Source: Nocardia sp. NRRL S-836
GTDB lineage: Bacteria > Actinomycetota > Actinomycetes > Mycobacteriales > Pseudonocardiaceae
DNA length: 64,000 nt
Reading direction: 5' to 3'
NCBI RefSeq assembly: GCF_001279525.1
Contig: NZ_LGDY01000120.1
Location: 1 to 64,000 of the forward strand
Below are positions 1 through 9,097 of this stretch, piece after piece. The first letter of the stretch is position 1; each line of letters begins with the position of its first letter. Made by a program: the position numbers and the translations under genes. The notes under the pieces were generated by a model. That model had not been told where the DNA came from, made no database searches, and saw only the letters and a list, made by a program, of their open reading frames with translations.

Positions 1-120
1 GCCCACTGCCCGCCAGCCCACTGCCCGCCAGCCCACTGCCCGCCAGCCCACTGCCCGCCACCCCACTGCCCGCCAGCCCACTGCCCGCCAGCCCACTGCC
101 CGCCAGCCCACTGCCCGCCA
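1..120. repeat. 15-bp tandem repeat, eight copies
   Basis: The unit gcccactgcccgcca is repeated eight times head to tail with one substitution, at base 61 (g to c). A degenerate continuation runs to about 170. Because 15 is a multiple of three, the array is open in all frames; on the minus strand one frame reads repeated W-R-A-V-G. It begins at the window edge, so the true copy number is unknown. It lies just downstream of the minus-strand synthase gene and may be intergenic or the end of a gene outside the window. Confidence 0.95.
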
Positions 121-189
121 GCCCTCCGCGCCGCCAGCCCACCTCGCCGGCGCGCCCACCGGCCAGCCACACCCCGGCACGCGCGCCAA

Positions 190-2667
190 TCACCGCACCG
201 GCGTGGGCACCCGGTCACGCGAGCGGATGATCATCTTGCTGGCCAGCCGGACGCCCTGCCGCGCGTTGAGGTGCGGCAGGTAGGCGCGGCTCACCGCGTT
301 GGCGATGCGGGGGAGCGCGGCCGAGTCCGGGTACGCCATGAACATCGGGCGGTACACCGGCTGGAACTTCGCCTTGAACGCGAACAGCGAGCGGAAGCCG
401 TACACCGGCTCCAGCACCTGCCCGGTGAAGTCGAGGACGCGTTGCAGAGCGCGCGGTTGTTCACCGCGGTCGAGGCGGGCCAGCGGTGCGCCGGACAGGC
501 TGAGGAACCGCGCGCCCTCCTCCTTCAGCGACGAGGCGGCGGAAGCGATCAGGAACTCCATCGAGCCGCGGAACCCGTCGGAGCGGCGGCGCATGAAGTC
601 CAGCGTCCAGCCCACGACCTCGCCGTCGGCGTAGACCGGCAGCCAGCTCGTGACGCCGTGCACCGTGCGGTCGGCGTCGACCGCGACCAGGCAGCGCACC
701 CCCTCTCCGCTCAGTTCCTCCAGGCCGCCCAGCGTGAAGCCCATCTCGGGCAGGCCCTTGTCCGCCACCCACTCGGCCGAGATCGACCGGATCTGGTCGG
801 TGATGGCGTACGGGGCCTCGGCGAAGGTGCACCACTCGGCGGTGATGCCGGCCTTGGCCGCCTTGTTCAGCGCGGTGCGGACGTCCTGCCACTTCTTCCC
901 GGTGAAGCTCAACGTGTCCAGCTCGATCACGGTGTCCTCGGCGACCTGCACCGCCGACCAGCCGAGGTCCGTCACCGCGTCCGTGGTCGCCGCGCCCACG
1001 CTGTACAGGCACGGCGTCCAGCCGTTGCGCGCGCAGAACTCCGCGAACCCGCGCACGGCGGCGACCGGGGCGGGCCCGATCGGGTCGCCGACGGTCAGCG
1101 CGATCGTCGCGACCACGCGGTACGCGACGGCCGTCTCGCCGTCGGGCGTGAACCAGTACTCGTTGCCACGCCACGTCGTCATGTACGACAACGACGAGCC
1201 GCCGTAGCGCTGCATCAACGCACGCGCACGCTGCGCCGCCTCGGTGCTCGCGGTCGGCCACGCACGCCACGACGCCATCAGCAGACCGGCGAGCGCGATC
1301 AGCCAGAACACCACGCCGGTGTACTCGAACAGCAGCGTGCCCACGAACCCGTCCGCCGCGAACTGCAACGGCACGAGCCCGACCAGGTACCCCGGCGGCA
1401 GGAAGCGGGCCGGCAGGTCGGCGAGCAGCTCGGCGAACCCCGGCACGGGCGAGAACTCCTCGCGCAGGAGGTAGCCGCCGAACACGTACAGCGCCGACAG
1501 CAGCGCCACACTGCCCAGCGTGAACCGCCAGAACCGCACCACGGCGTGCCGCGGCAGCGCGATGTCGAAGTACTTGCGCGTCACCAGGAGCACGACCGTG
1601 ATCGCGAGCGGCACCAGCATCGGGACGCTGTAGGAGAACGCCAGGTCCAGCGCGCCGCGTTCCGGGATCTGTGCCGCCTGCACGACGTACCACCCGATGA
1701 ACGCCGCGTACGCCGCGTTGCACACGAGCGCCGACCACCACGCGAACCGCCGTCCGCGCCGCAGGCCTTCGGCGAGCACCAGCAACAGCATCGCCGGGAG
1801 CAACGACATCACCAGCGCCGGGAAGCGCCCGTACGACAGCTGGACCAGCATCGTCCGGCACAGGTCGGCCGCGTCCGGGTCGCCGCACACACCGGCCACC
1901 TCGTCCTGCGACGGCTGCGCGACCGCCACGACGTCCGCGAACCACCACAGTGGACCGTCCTGGTTGGGCGACAGCATCGCCACCACCGGGCCCAGCGCCG
2001 ACGCCGCCAGCAGCAGCGCCACCAGCACCCGCGTCTCCTGCAACGTGCGTGGTTTGTGTTCGGCACCTCCCTTCAGGAACAACGCTCCGATGAGCAGACC
2101 CACCACACCGCCGGACAGCCGGAGCACGTCCTCCAGCCATCCTGAGTACAGGGTAAGGACGAGCACCGACAAGATCGTGAACAGCCGCACCCGCCGCCGC
2201 CACAACGGCGGCATCCGGAAGGACAGGGCCAATGCCAGCCCGACCCCGCCGACCGACGGACCGGCGGCGACCTGGTCCACCAGCGAGTCGAGCCACCACC
2301 ACCCGGCGGCCTGCCCGACCAGCACCCACGAGATCCCCAGGAACGCACCGACGACGTGCGACACCAGGAAGATCGCCGCCGTCCGCAGCGCACCGAACTC
2401 GCGCTCGGCCAGCGCGCCGAAGACCAGCAGCAGCACCGTCGTCGCCAGGTAGCCCGGCAGGTCCATCGCCCACAGCACGGAGCCGAGCACCGTCCACAGC
2501 GGACTGGACGTGCCGAACCCGACCTGTCCCAGCACCTCGTCGGTCGGCGGCACCAGCGCCCCGACGGTCCAGAACACCACCAGGAACGAGCACGTCAGCG
2601 GCGCCGTCCGGAACAACCGCCCGGCCAGCTGCCGCGCCCGGTGCGTCACGGCCACGATCCTGTTCAT
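190..2667 (-). CDS. Aminoacyl-phosphatidylglycerol synthase-like membrane protein with rhomboid-like N-terminus
   Basis: An 825-residue protein. Residues about 20-200 form a rhomboid-like bundle with a GPSVG segment (Ser138) where rhomboids have GxSG; the His-containing helix motif appears replaced by LRLSGGVVG (about 182-190), so protease activity is doubtful. More membrane helices follow to about residue 470. Residues about 475-825 resemble the cytosolic DUF2156/LPG_synthase_C domain of MprF, which moves an amino acid from aminoacyl-tRNA to phosphatidylglycerol or another lipid. The ATG at 2667 overlaps the upstream esterase stop by 4 nt (ATGA), so the two are probably translationally coupled; the frame is open further upstream, but that part is antisense-like shadow of the esterase. 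The amino acid and lipid used cannot be told from sequence. Confidence 0.85.
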   Translation of the reverse strand: MNRIVAVTHRARQLAGRLFRTAPLTCSFLVVFWTVGALVPPTDEVLGQVGFGTSSPLWTVLGSVLWAMDLPGYLATTVLLLVFGALAEREFGALRTAAIFLVSHVVGAFLGISWVLVGQAAGWWWLDSLVDQVAAGPSVGGVGLALALSFRMPPLWRRRVRLFTILSVLVLTLYSGWLEDVLRLSGGVVGLLIGALFLKGGAEHKPRTLQETRVLVALLLAASALGPVVAMLSPNQDGPLWWFADVVAVAQPSQDEVAGVCGDPDAADLCRTMLVQLSYGRFPALVMSLLPAMLLLVLAEGLRRGRRFAWWSALVCNAAYAAFIGWYVVQAAQIPERGALDLAFSYSVPMLVPLAITVVLLVTRKYFDIALPRHAVVRFWRFTLGSVALLSALYVFGGYLLREEFSPVPGFAELLADLPARFLPPGYLVGLVPLQFAADGFVGTLLFEYTGVVFWLIALAGLLMASWRAWPTASTEAAQRARALMQRYGGSSLSYMTTWRGNEYWFTPDGETAVAYRVVATIALTVGDPIGPAPVAAVRGFAEFCARNGWTPCLYSVGAATTDAVTDLGWSAVQVAEDTVIELDTLSFTGKKWQDVRTALNKAAKAGITAEWCTFAEAPYAITDQIRSISAEWVADKGLPEMGFTLGGLEELSGEGVRCLVAVDADRTVHGVTSWLPVYADGEVVGWTLDFMRRRSDGFRGSMEFLIASAASSLKEEGARFLSLSGAPLARLDRGEQPRALQRVLDFTGQVLEPVYGFRSLFAFKAKFQPVYRPMFMAYPDSAALPRIANAVSRAYLPHLNARQGVRLASKMIIRSRDRVPTPVR

Positions 2668-3965
2668 CCGCTCAACCCCGTCCGTGCGGCCAGCCACGGC
2701 AACGCGTGCCCGTAGAGGCCGGACCGCCACACGTTCCAATCGTGCCCACCGGGCAGCTCGTGCCACTTCACGTCCATGCCCGCCTTGCGGCAGGCTTCGA
2801 GCACCTTCGCGTTCGCCTCGACGAACCCGCGGTCGCTCTGCCCGACGACGATCACCCCGGCCGTCTGCGGGAACTTCTGCCGTGCGAGCACGTCCATCGG
2901 GTTGACGCGCGCGAACGCCGCCGCGTCCCCTCCGAACGCCGCCTTGACCGTGTCCGCACGCGTACCGAGCGTGGGTTCGATCTGCCCGCTGAGGTCGATG
3001 AAGTTGCCGTAGACCTCCGGCGCGCGCACGGCGAGCTGCAACGAGCACGTGCCACCGTGCGAGATCCCGCCGACGGTCCACGCCTCCCGGCGTTCGTCGA
3101 CGGTCAGCCGCTGCTTCACCCACGCCGGGACGTCGCGCGCGAGGTACGTCTCCGCCTGCCCGAGCTTCGAGTCGAGGCACAGCGGGTTCGCCGTCAGCGC
3201 ACCGAGCTGGTCGGGCACCACCACGATCGGCGCAAGCCCGTCGTGCGCGTGGGCGAACGCGTCCATGTTGTCGACGAGCCGTCCCGCGTCGTTCCAGTCG
3301 CGCGGGTTGCCCGGCTGGCCCGCCATCAGCACGATGACGGGCAGCCGCGGCCGTGGCGTCGCCGAGTACGCCGGCGGCAGGTACACCCACGCCGGGCGGG
3401 CTTTGAAGCTGCTCGGAACGCTCACCTCGGACACGGTGCCCTTGTCGGGCAGATCGGGCGGTTTGCGCCAGACGTCGACGAGCCGCTTGCCCGCGGGCAC
3501 CTCCAGGACGGCCGACGTGGGCTTCGCGGCCTCGTCGATGTCCACGGTCGGGTTGTCGAACACCTCCAGCGCGGCCCGCATCGTCGGGTACTGCCCGAAG
3601 AACGCGTTCGTCGCCGTCAGCGCGCTCGACACGACCACGACCGCTGCCAGCACGCTCACCGTGCGCAGGTACCACCGCCCGGACCGCACCCGTGCGACCG
3701 CCAGGCAGAGCGCCACCAGCGCCGCGCCCAGCCACACCACCAGGACCACCGGCAACGGCTCCGGCCACGGCTTCCACACGTCGTTGACCACGTACGTGAG
3801 GCCCGCGACGACCAGCGCGCAGGCCAGGACGGCCAGCGGTAGCACACGCGTCCACCACGTCCTCTTCGCCCGGATCGCCAGGAAGACCAGCGCGGTCACG
3901 CCCGCGACGGTCGCGGCGACGGGGATCGGCCCGTTTAGCAGCGACAGGTCCAGAGGGCTAGTCAT
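2664..3965 (-). CDS. Membrane-anchored alpha/beta-hydrolase esterase
   Basis: A 433-residue protein with about four N-terminal membrane helices (roughly residues 12-125) followed by an extracytoplasmic esterase domain of the PF00756 (esterase D/antigen 85-like) type. The nucleophile is Ser302 in G-I-S-H-G; likely partners are Asp378 (GQSDRG) and His408 (PGGHDW). It is first in an operon with the aminoacyl-lipid synthase, ATGA-overlapping it. Synthase-hydrolase pairs that add and remove amino acids on lipids are known (Pseudomonas PA0920/PA0919), so removal of the amino acid from an aminoacyl-lipid is a plausible role. This is inference; mycolyltransferase or generic esterase activity is also possible. 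Confidence 0.8.
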   Translation of the reverse strand: MTSPLDLSLLNGPIPVAATVAGVTALVFLAIRAKRTWWTRVLPLAVLACALVVAGLTYVVNDVWKPWPEPLPVVLVVWLGAALVALCLAVARVRSGRWYLRTVSVLAAVVVVSSALTATNAFFGQYPTMRAALEVFDNPTVDIDEAAKPTSAVLEVPAGKRLVDVWRKPPDLPDKGTVSEVSVPSSFKARPAWVYLPPAYSATPRPRLPVIVLMAGQPGNPRDWNDAGRLVDNMDAFAHAHDGLAPIVVVPDQLGALTANPLCLDSKLGQAETYLARDVPAWVKQRLTVDERREAWTVGGISHGGTCSLQLAVRAPEVYGNFIDLSGQIEPTLGTRADTVKAAFGGDAAAFARVNPMDVLARQKFPQTAGVIVVGQSDRGFVEANAKVLEACRKAGMDVKWHELPGGHDWNVWRSGLYGHALPWLAARTGLSG

Positions 3966-4033
3966 GCTGTCAGTTCATCAGCAGATCTACAGGTTCCACA
4001 TCGGAGGTTCGTCTCGGTTCCGCATCAGGAACA

Positions 4034-4049
4034 TCAGCCTTTAGGCTGA
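4034..4049 (-). terminator. Short hairpin after the maleylacetate reductase-like gene
   Basis: Inverted repeat tcagcct-tt-aggctga begins 8 nt beyond the stop of the minus-strand gene ending at 4057. A second small repeat (gttcc 4017-4021 / ggaac 4028-4032) follows. The stem is short for a terminator, and it could instead be an operator ahead of the esterase operon that starts at 3965. Confidence 0.4.
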
Positions 4050-4056
4050 CAACGCA

Positions 4057-4995
4057 TCAGCCGGGTGTTGCGTCCCGCCACGCGCTGGTCAGCACCCGCA
4101 GGGCCTCCGGATGCGCGGCTATCTCCGCAGCCCGGGGCAAATCGGACTCCGCCATGCCCAACGCGCGCAACGACGTTGCCGCGCCGAAGCGGGCCGCCGT
4201 GTCGTGGATGCGCTTGCTCAGGTCTGTGGGTGCGGTGTGGGGAAGCAGCGCCGTGTGCGTTGCGGCATGCGGCAATCCGAACGATCCACCCAAAACGTGC
4301 GCGAGTTTGTGGTGCAGTCCCATCGGAACGGACGCCAGGCACGTGCCCGCCAACCACGCCGAGCGCAACAACTCAGTCCGTGCGTCCACCGTGGACGGAT
4401 CACTGCTCAGCGCGTGCAAGATGCCCTCGATGGCCTTCACGGCGATGGCGTCGATCAACGGGTTCTCGTCGCCGCGTGCCGTCACGGCGTGCGCCAGGGC
4501 GTTCAACGCGCTGGTCACCGTGACGTCCAGCGGCAGGTCCAGCGTCAGATCGACGTCGTAGACCACCGTGTCGGGCTGGACCGCCGCGTCCCGCCGAGTC
4601 TTCTTCAGCCCGGCCGCCGTCTCGCCGAGCACCGGCGTGACCTCCGACCCGGCGTAGGTCGTCGGGACGATGAGCTGTGGCACGCCCGCGCGCACCGACA
4701 GCGCCTTCGCGAGCCCCGTGCTGGACCCGCCGCCGACCGACACCACGCAGTCCGCGCCGTGCGCGCGCAGCACGTCGAGCGCCTGCTCGGTGACCTCGAC
4801 CGGGGTGTGCATGGCCGCGCCGGTGAACCGCGCCACGAGCAGCGGCCCGAGCGCCTCGGCCACGCGGTCGCCGCCGTGGCGGGCGATCAGCAGGACGCGG
4901 GTGGCGCCCAGGCGCTCGGCCTCGGCGGGCACGGAGGCGGACGTACCGCGCCCGAACACGATGCGCGTGCGCGCTGGTTCGAAGGTGAAGCTCAC
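4057..4995 (-). CDS. Iron-containing alcohol dehydrogenase, maleylacetate reductase-like
   Basis: A 312-residue protein of the Fe-dependent alcohol dehydrogenase superfamily. It starts with the MSFTFEPARTRIVFGRG region typical of maleylacetate reductases, has the glycine-rich nucleotide segment GGGSSTGLAKAL, and keeps His-rich metal/substrate segments (GLHHKLAHVLGG, PHAATHTALLPH). Family members reduce maleylacetate to 3-oxoadipate with NAD(P)H in chlorocatechol, hydroxyquinol or resorcinol breakdown. At 312 residues it is somewhat shorter than the usual 350. No ring-cleavage dioxygenase is adjacent, so the pathway is uncertain. The start is GTG at 4995. Confidence 0.8.
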   Translation of the reverse strand: MSFTFEPARTRIVFGRGTSASVPAEAERLGATRVLLIARHGGDRVAEALGPLLVARFTGAAMHTPVEVTEQALDVLRAHGADCVVSVGGGSSTGLAKALSVRAGVPQLIVPTTYAGSEVTPVLGETAAGLKKTRRDAAVQPDTVVYDVDLTLDLPLDVTVTSALNALAHAVTARGDENPLIDAIAVKAIEGILHALSSDPSTVDARTELLRSAWLAGTCLASVPMGLHHKLAHVLGGSFGLPHAATHTALLPHTAPTDLSKRIHDTAARFGAATSLRALGMAESDLPRAAEIAAHPEALRVLTSAWRDATPG

Positions 4996-5080
4996 GAGGT
5001 CGAATATTCAACGCGGGGTGGCTGCGTCGCAACTCTGCGGAACCAGACTTTCGACTCTGCTGGGTGACTTTCGCACTCCG

Positions 5081-5086
5081 TAGCGT
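5081..5086 (+). promoter_or_regulatory. -10 hexamer for a leaderless transcript (S15 peptidase)
   Basis: TAGCGT ends 8 nt before the ATG at 5095 and no ribosome-binding site lies between, the pattern of actinobacterial leaderless promoters. Confidence 0.5.
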
Positions 5087-5094
5087 GAAAGGCC

Positions 5095-6945
5095 ATGAAG
5101 CGTGTTCGTGTTGTAGTGGCGTTAGCAGGGGCCCTGACCCTCACGCCACTCCCTGCCACAGCGGCGACACCGGCGTTCACCCTGTCCGGCGGGGTGTCCG
5201 CGCCCATCCACTCCATGGCCGACGCCGTCCGCGAGAGCGTCTGGGTCGACACCGGCCTCGACCTCGACGGCGACGGCCGCGGCGACCGCGTCACGGCCGA
5301 CGTCATCAGACCGGCCACCGCCGGGCGCGTGCCCGTGATCATGGACGCCAGCCCGTACTACCAGAGCGCGGGCCGCGGCAACGAGAGCGAGATCAAGTCC
5401 TACGACTCGGCCGGTGTGCCGGTCAAGTTCCCGCTCTTCTACGACAACTACTTCGTGCCGCGCGGCTACGCGGTCGTGCTGGTCGACTTCCTCGGCACGA
5501 ACCGCTCACGCGGCTGCGTCGACGTCGGCGGACGGTCGGAGATCGCGTCCGCCAGCGCCGTCATCGACTGGCTGAACGGCCGGCGCACCGGCTACACGAC
5601 CGTCATCGGCAGCACGACGAAGTCGGCGAGCTGGTCGACGGGCGCCGTGGGCATGATCGGCAAGTCGTGGGACGGCTCGATCGCGAACGGTGTCGCGGCG
5701 ACCGGCATCGACGGCCTGAAGACCATCGTGCCGATCGCCGGTATCAGCTCGTGGTACGACTGGTTCCGCTCGGACGGCGTTGCCTACCGCAACTACAGCT
5801 CGCCGACGGGCCTGGGCTCGCAGTTCGAGAACTCGAACGCCCGCTCACGCTGCGATGCCGTGCGCACGGAGATGACGAACGGCTCTCCGGCCAACGGTGA
5901 CTACACGGCCATGTGGCAGCAGCGTGACTTCGTGCGCAACGCCTCGCGCGTGAAGGCGTCCGTGTTCGCCATCCACGGCCAGAACGACCTCAACGTCAAG
6001 ACGCTGCAGTACGGCCAGTTCTGGGACGCGGTGCCCGCGTCGGTGCCGAAGAAGCTGTGGTTCTCGCAGACCGCGCACGTCGACCCGTTCGACTTCCGCC
6101 GCGCCGAGTGGGTGCCGACGCTGCACCGGTGGTTCGACCGCTGGCTGCTCAACGTGCCCAACGGCATCGAGAACGAGGCGCAGGCGTCCGTCGAACGCAA
6201 CCCCGACCAGTGGGAGGACTCGCAGACGTGGCCGCCCGCCGGGACCGCGGAGCAGGTGCTGCGGCCTTCGTCCGCCGGCCTCGGCACCACGCCCGGTACG
6301 GGCACGGCGGCGTTCACGGACAACGGCAGCGCCACGCCCGCCTCGTGGCTGTCCGGCTCGAACACCGGCCGGGTCGTCTACTCGACGGCACCGCTGGCGT
6401 CGGACCTGCTGGTCGCCGGCACGTCGTCGATCACGGTCGGTGTGTCGTCGTCGACGCCGACCGCGCACCTGACGGCGTACCTCGTCGACTACGGCCCGGC
6501 ACGGGTGCGGACCGGTGAAGGCATCCGCACGCTGTCCACGGAGTCGTGCTGGGGCGAGAGCCGCACCGGCGACGACGCCTGTTACCGCGACACGGAGACC
6601 ACGGCGGGCAACGTCGACGCGCAGGTCATCGCGCGCGGGTGGGCGGACCTCGCGAACTACGAGTCACGTTCCGTCACGCACACGATCACGCCGGGGACCA
6701 AGTACCGCATCACGTTCCGACTGTCCACAACGGACCACCTGGTGCCGGCGGGGCACCGGCTGGGCCTGCTGATCGGCGGCACCGACTCCAGCGTCATCGT
6801 CGCGCCGAGCCAGCTGCCCCGGCTGACCGTGGACCTGGCGGACACCTCGGTGCGGGTCCCGGTGCGCGGCGCGGTGCCGTCGGCATCCGCTGATCCGATC
6901 ACCGCGTTCACGGTTTCCGCTGGTACGAGGAGTCCGCTGGGCTAG
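5095..6945 (+). CDS. Secreted S15-family Xaa-Pro dipeptidyl-peptidase/CocE-type hydrolase
   Basis: A 616-residue protein with a Sec signal peptide (about residues 1-24, ending ATAATP). The alpha/beta-hydrolase domain carries Ser191 in G-K-S-W-D-G, Asp298 (HGQNDLN) and His328 (TAHVDP), the expected triad of the X-Pro dipeptidyl-peptidase/CocE family. The C-terminal third is the jelly-roll (PepX_C) domain. It probably cleaves X-Pro dipeptides from exported peptides or acts as an esterase outside the cell. It stands alone, with its own promoter, ahead of recQ. Confidence 0.88.
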   Translation: MKRVRVVVALAGALTLTPLPATAATPAFTLSGGVSAPIHSMADAVRESVWVDTGLDLDGDGRGDRVTADVIRPATAGRVPVIMDASPYYQSAGRGNESEIKSYDSAGVPVKFPLFYDNYFVPRGYAVVLVDFLGTNRSRGCVDVGGRSEIASASAVIDWLNGRRTGYTTVIGSTTKSASWSTGAVGMIGKSWDGSIANGVAATGIDGLKTIVPIAGISSWYDWFRSDGVAYRNYSSPTGLGSQFENSNARSRCDAVRTEMTNGSPANGDYTAMWQQRDFVRNASRVKASVFAIHGQNDLNVKTLQYGQFWDAVPASVPKKLWFSQTAHVDPFDFRRAEWVPTLHRWFDRWLLNVPNGIENEAQASVERNPDQWEDSQTWPPAGTAEQVLRPSSAGLGTTPGTGTAAFTDNGSATPASWLSGSNTGRVVYSTAPLASDLLVAGTSSITVGVSSSTPTAHLTAYLVDYGPARVRTGEGIRTLSTESCWGESRTGDDACYRDTETTAGNVDAQVIARGWADLANYESRSVTHTITPGTKYRITFRLSTTDHLVPAGHRLGLLIGGTDSSVIVAPSQLPRLTVDLADTSVRVPVRGAVPSASADPITAFTVSAGTRSPLG

Positions 6946-6971
6946 CTCGGGGGATTGTCGGTGCCGCTCGC

Positions 6972-6977
6972 TAGCAT
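6972..6977 (+). promoter_or_regulatory. -10 hexamer for a leaderless transcript (recQ)
   Basis: TAGCAT lies 7 nt before the ATG at 6985. This spacing and the absence of a ribosome-binding site favour the ATG over the in-frame TTG at 6955. Confidence 0.55.
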
Positions 6978-6984
6978 CGGCGGC

Positions 6985-9051
6985 ATGGGTTCAACCGACC
7001 ACGGAGACGCGCTGCAGGTCCTGCAGCGCGTCTTCGGGTACCCCGAGTTCCGCGGCGAGCAGGCCGACATCGTCGAGCACGTGATCGCGGGCGGTGACGC
7101 GCTCGTGCTGATGCCGACCGGTGGCGGCAAGTCGCTGTGCTACCAGATCCCGGCGCTGGTGCGGCCCGGCACCGGCGTGGTGATCTCGCCGCTCATCGCG
7201 CTGATGCAGGACCAGGTCGACGCGCTGCGCGACCTGGGCGTGCGCGCGGGCTTCCTGAACTCGTCGCTGTCGTGGGACGAGCGCCGCATGGTGGAGGCGG
7301 AGTTCGTCGCGGGCGAGCTCGACCTGCTCTACCTCGCGCCCGAGCGGCTCTCCTCCGAGGCGACCGTGCGCCTGCTCGACAAGGCCGACATCGCCCTGTT
7401 CGCGATCGACGAGGCGCACTGCGTCTCGCAGTGGGGCCACGACTTCCGGCCCGACTACCTGTCGCTCGCCCACCTGCACGAACGCTGGCCGAAGGTGCCG
7501 CGCATCGCGCTGACGGCCACCGCGACCGAGGCGACCCGCGCCGAGATCCTCACCCGCCTCGACCTCATCGACGGCCGCCAGTTCGTCTCCAGCTTCGACC
7601 GGCCGAACATCCAGTACCGGATCGTGCCGAAGAAGGAGCCCAAGAAGCAGCTGCTCGACCTCCTGCGCGGTGAGCACAGCGGCGACGCGGGCATCGTCTA
7701 CTGCCTGTCCCGCGCCTCCGTGGAGAAGACCGCCGAGTTCCTGGTGGCCAACGGCATCGAGGCGCTGCCGTACCACGCCGGGCTCGACGCCTCGGTCCGC
7801 CAGCGCAACCAGTCCCGGTTCCTGCGCGAGGACGGGCTGGTCATGGTCGCCACGATCGCCTTCGGCATGGGCATCGACAAGCCGGACGTGCGCTTCGTCG
7901 CCCACCTCGACCTGCCGAAGTCCGTCGAGGGTTACTACCAGGAGACCGGCCGTGCGGGCCGCGACGGCCTGCCCTCGACCGCCTGGCTTGCCTACGGCCT
8001 CGCCGACGTGGTCCAGCAGCGCAAGATGATCGAGTCCTCGGAGGGCGACCAGGCGTTCCGGCGCCGCAGCCAGGCCCACCTCGACGCGATGCTCGCCCTC
8101 TGCGAGACCGTCACGTGCCGCCGCACCATGCTGCTCGACTACTTCAGCCAGTCCGGCGCCCCGTGCGGCAACTGCGACACGTGCCTCACCCCGCCGGAGT
8201 CGTGGGACGGCACCGTCGCGGCGCAGAAACTGCTGTCCACGGTGTGGCGCCTGCGCAACGAGCGCAACCAGAAGTTCGGTGCCGGTCAGGTCATCGACAT
8301 CGTCATGGGCCGCAAGACCGCCAAGGTCCTCCAGTTCGACCACGACCGGCTGAGCACGTTCGGCATCGGCGAGGACCTCAACGAGTCCGAGTGGCGCGGC
8401 GTGGTCCGCCAGCTCCTGGCCCAGGGCCTGCTGGCCGTGGAGGGCGAGTACTCCACGCTCGTCCTCACCCCGGCGAGCAACGAGGTGCTGTCCCGCAAAC
8501 GCACCGTGCTCATGCGCAAGGACACCATCCCCGCCCGCTCCACCACGCGCACCGCCTCCGCCGGCGGCGCCACGAAGGCGAAGGCCGCCGTCGACCTCCC
8601 GCCCGAGGCCGCGCCGCTGTTCGAGACCCTGCGCAAGTGGCGTGCCGACCAGGCCCGCACCCAGGCCGTTCCGGCTTACGTCATCTTCAACGACGCCACC
8701 CTCCGCGGCATCGCCGCGACTCGTCCCGCGACCCTCGCCGCTCTCGGCGGCGTGAGCGGCGTGGGCCAGGCGAAGCTCACCAAGTACGGTGCCGCGATCC
8801 TCGACCTGGTCGCCGACCGCGCTCCCGGCTCCACCCCGGCAGCGGAGCCTGACGCCCAGGCCTCGCTCCTGAGCCCCGCCGGTGCCCCGGCCGCCGCACC
8901 CAAGCCCGCTCGCTCCGCCAAGGCGGCCGGCCGCGGCGCCGCCGCGGGTGCGTGGGCGCCCAGCGGATCGGGCGCGTCCGACGACGACGGGTTCTCCTCG
9001 CTGCCGGAGCCCGAGGAATGGCCCGAACCGGAGGAACCCCTCGACTGGTGA
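6985..9051 (+). CDS. recQ: ATP-dependent DNA helicase RecQ
   Basis: A 688-residue 3'-5' DNA helicase for recombination and fork repair. Walker A is MPTGGGKS (residues 43-50) and the DEAH motif is in [20 protein letters not shown]. Then come the second RecA lobe, the RecQ zinc site ([10 protein letters not shown] then CGNCDTC), a winged helix, and an HRDC domain (from about residue 535). The C-terminus is an Ala/Pro-rich linker ending in an acidic segment with a final DW, not part of the core fold and possibly a protein-interaction tail. The ATG was chosen because of the -10 hexamer 7 nt upstream. Confidence 0.95.
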   Translation: MGSTDHGDALQVLQRVFGYPEFRGEQADIVEHVIAGGDALVLMPTGGGKSLCYQIPALVRPGTGVVISPLIALMQDQVDALRDLGVRAGFLNSSLSWDERRMVEAEFVAGELDLLYLAPERLSSEATVRLLDKADIALFAIDEAHCVSQWGHDFRPDYLSLAHLHERWPKVPRIALTATATEATRAEILTRLDLIDGRQFVSSFDRPNIQYRIVPKKEPKKQLLDLLRGEHSGDAGIVYCLSRASVEKTAEFLVANGIEALPYHAGLDASVRQRNQSRFLREDGLVMVATIAFGMGIDKPDVRFVAHLDLPKSVEGYYQETGRAGRDGLPSTAWLAYGLADVVQQRKMIESSEGDQAFRRRSQAHLDAMLALCETVTCRRTMLLDYFSQSGAPCGNCDTCLTPPESWDGTVAAQKLLSTVWRLRNERNQKFGAGQVIDIVMGRKTAKVLQFDHDRLSTFGIGEDLNESEWRGVVRQLLAQGLLAVEGEYSTLVLTPASNEVLSRKRTVLMRKDTIPARSTTRTASAGGATKAKAAVDLPPEAAPLFETLRKWRADQARTQAVPAYVIFNDATLRGIAATRPATLAALGGVSGVGQAKLTKYGAAILDLVADRAPGSTPAAEPDAQASLLSPAGAPAAAPKPARSAKAAGRGAAAGAWAPSGSGASDDDGFSSLPEPEEWPEPEEPLDW

Positions 9052-9064
9052 CACCGGGCGCCGC

Positions 9065-9091
9065 GTGGTGGCCTGACCGCCGGGCCACCAC
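9065..9091. terminator. Bidirectional terminator between recQ and the convergent gene
   Basis: Perfect 9-bp inverted repeat gtggtggcc (9065-9073) / ggccaccac (9083-9091) in the 46-nt gap between the stops at 9051 and 9098. Confidence 0.65.
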
Positions 9092-9097
9092 ACCGGC

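Noticed and set aside
190..3858. One 1222-residue minus-strand reading frame over both the synthase and esterase genes
   Set aside because: The part before residue 398 is low-complexity Arg/Gly-rich shadow of the esterase gene, and the synthase has its own ATG at 2667 with a typical membrane N-terminus.
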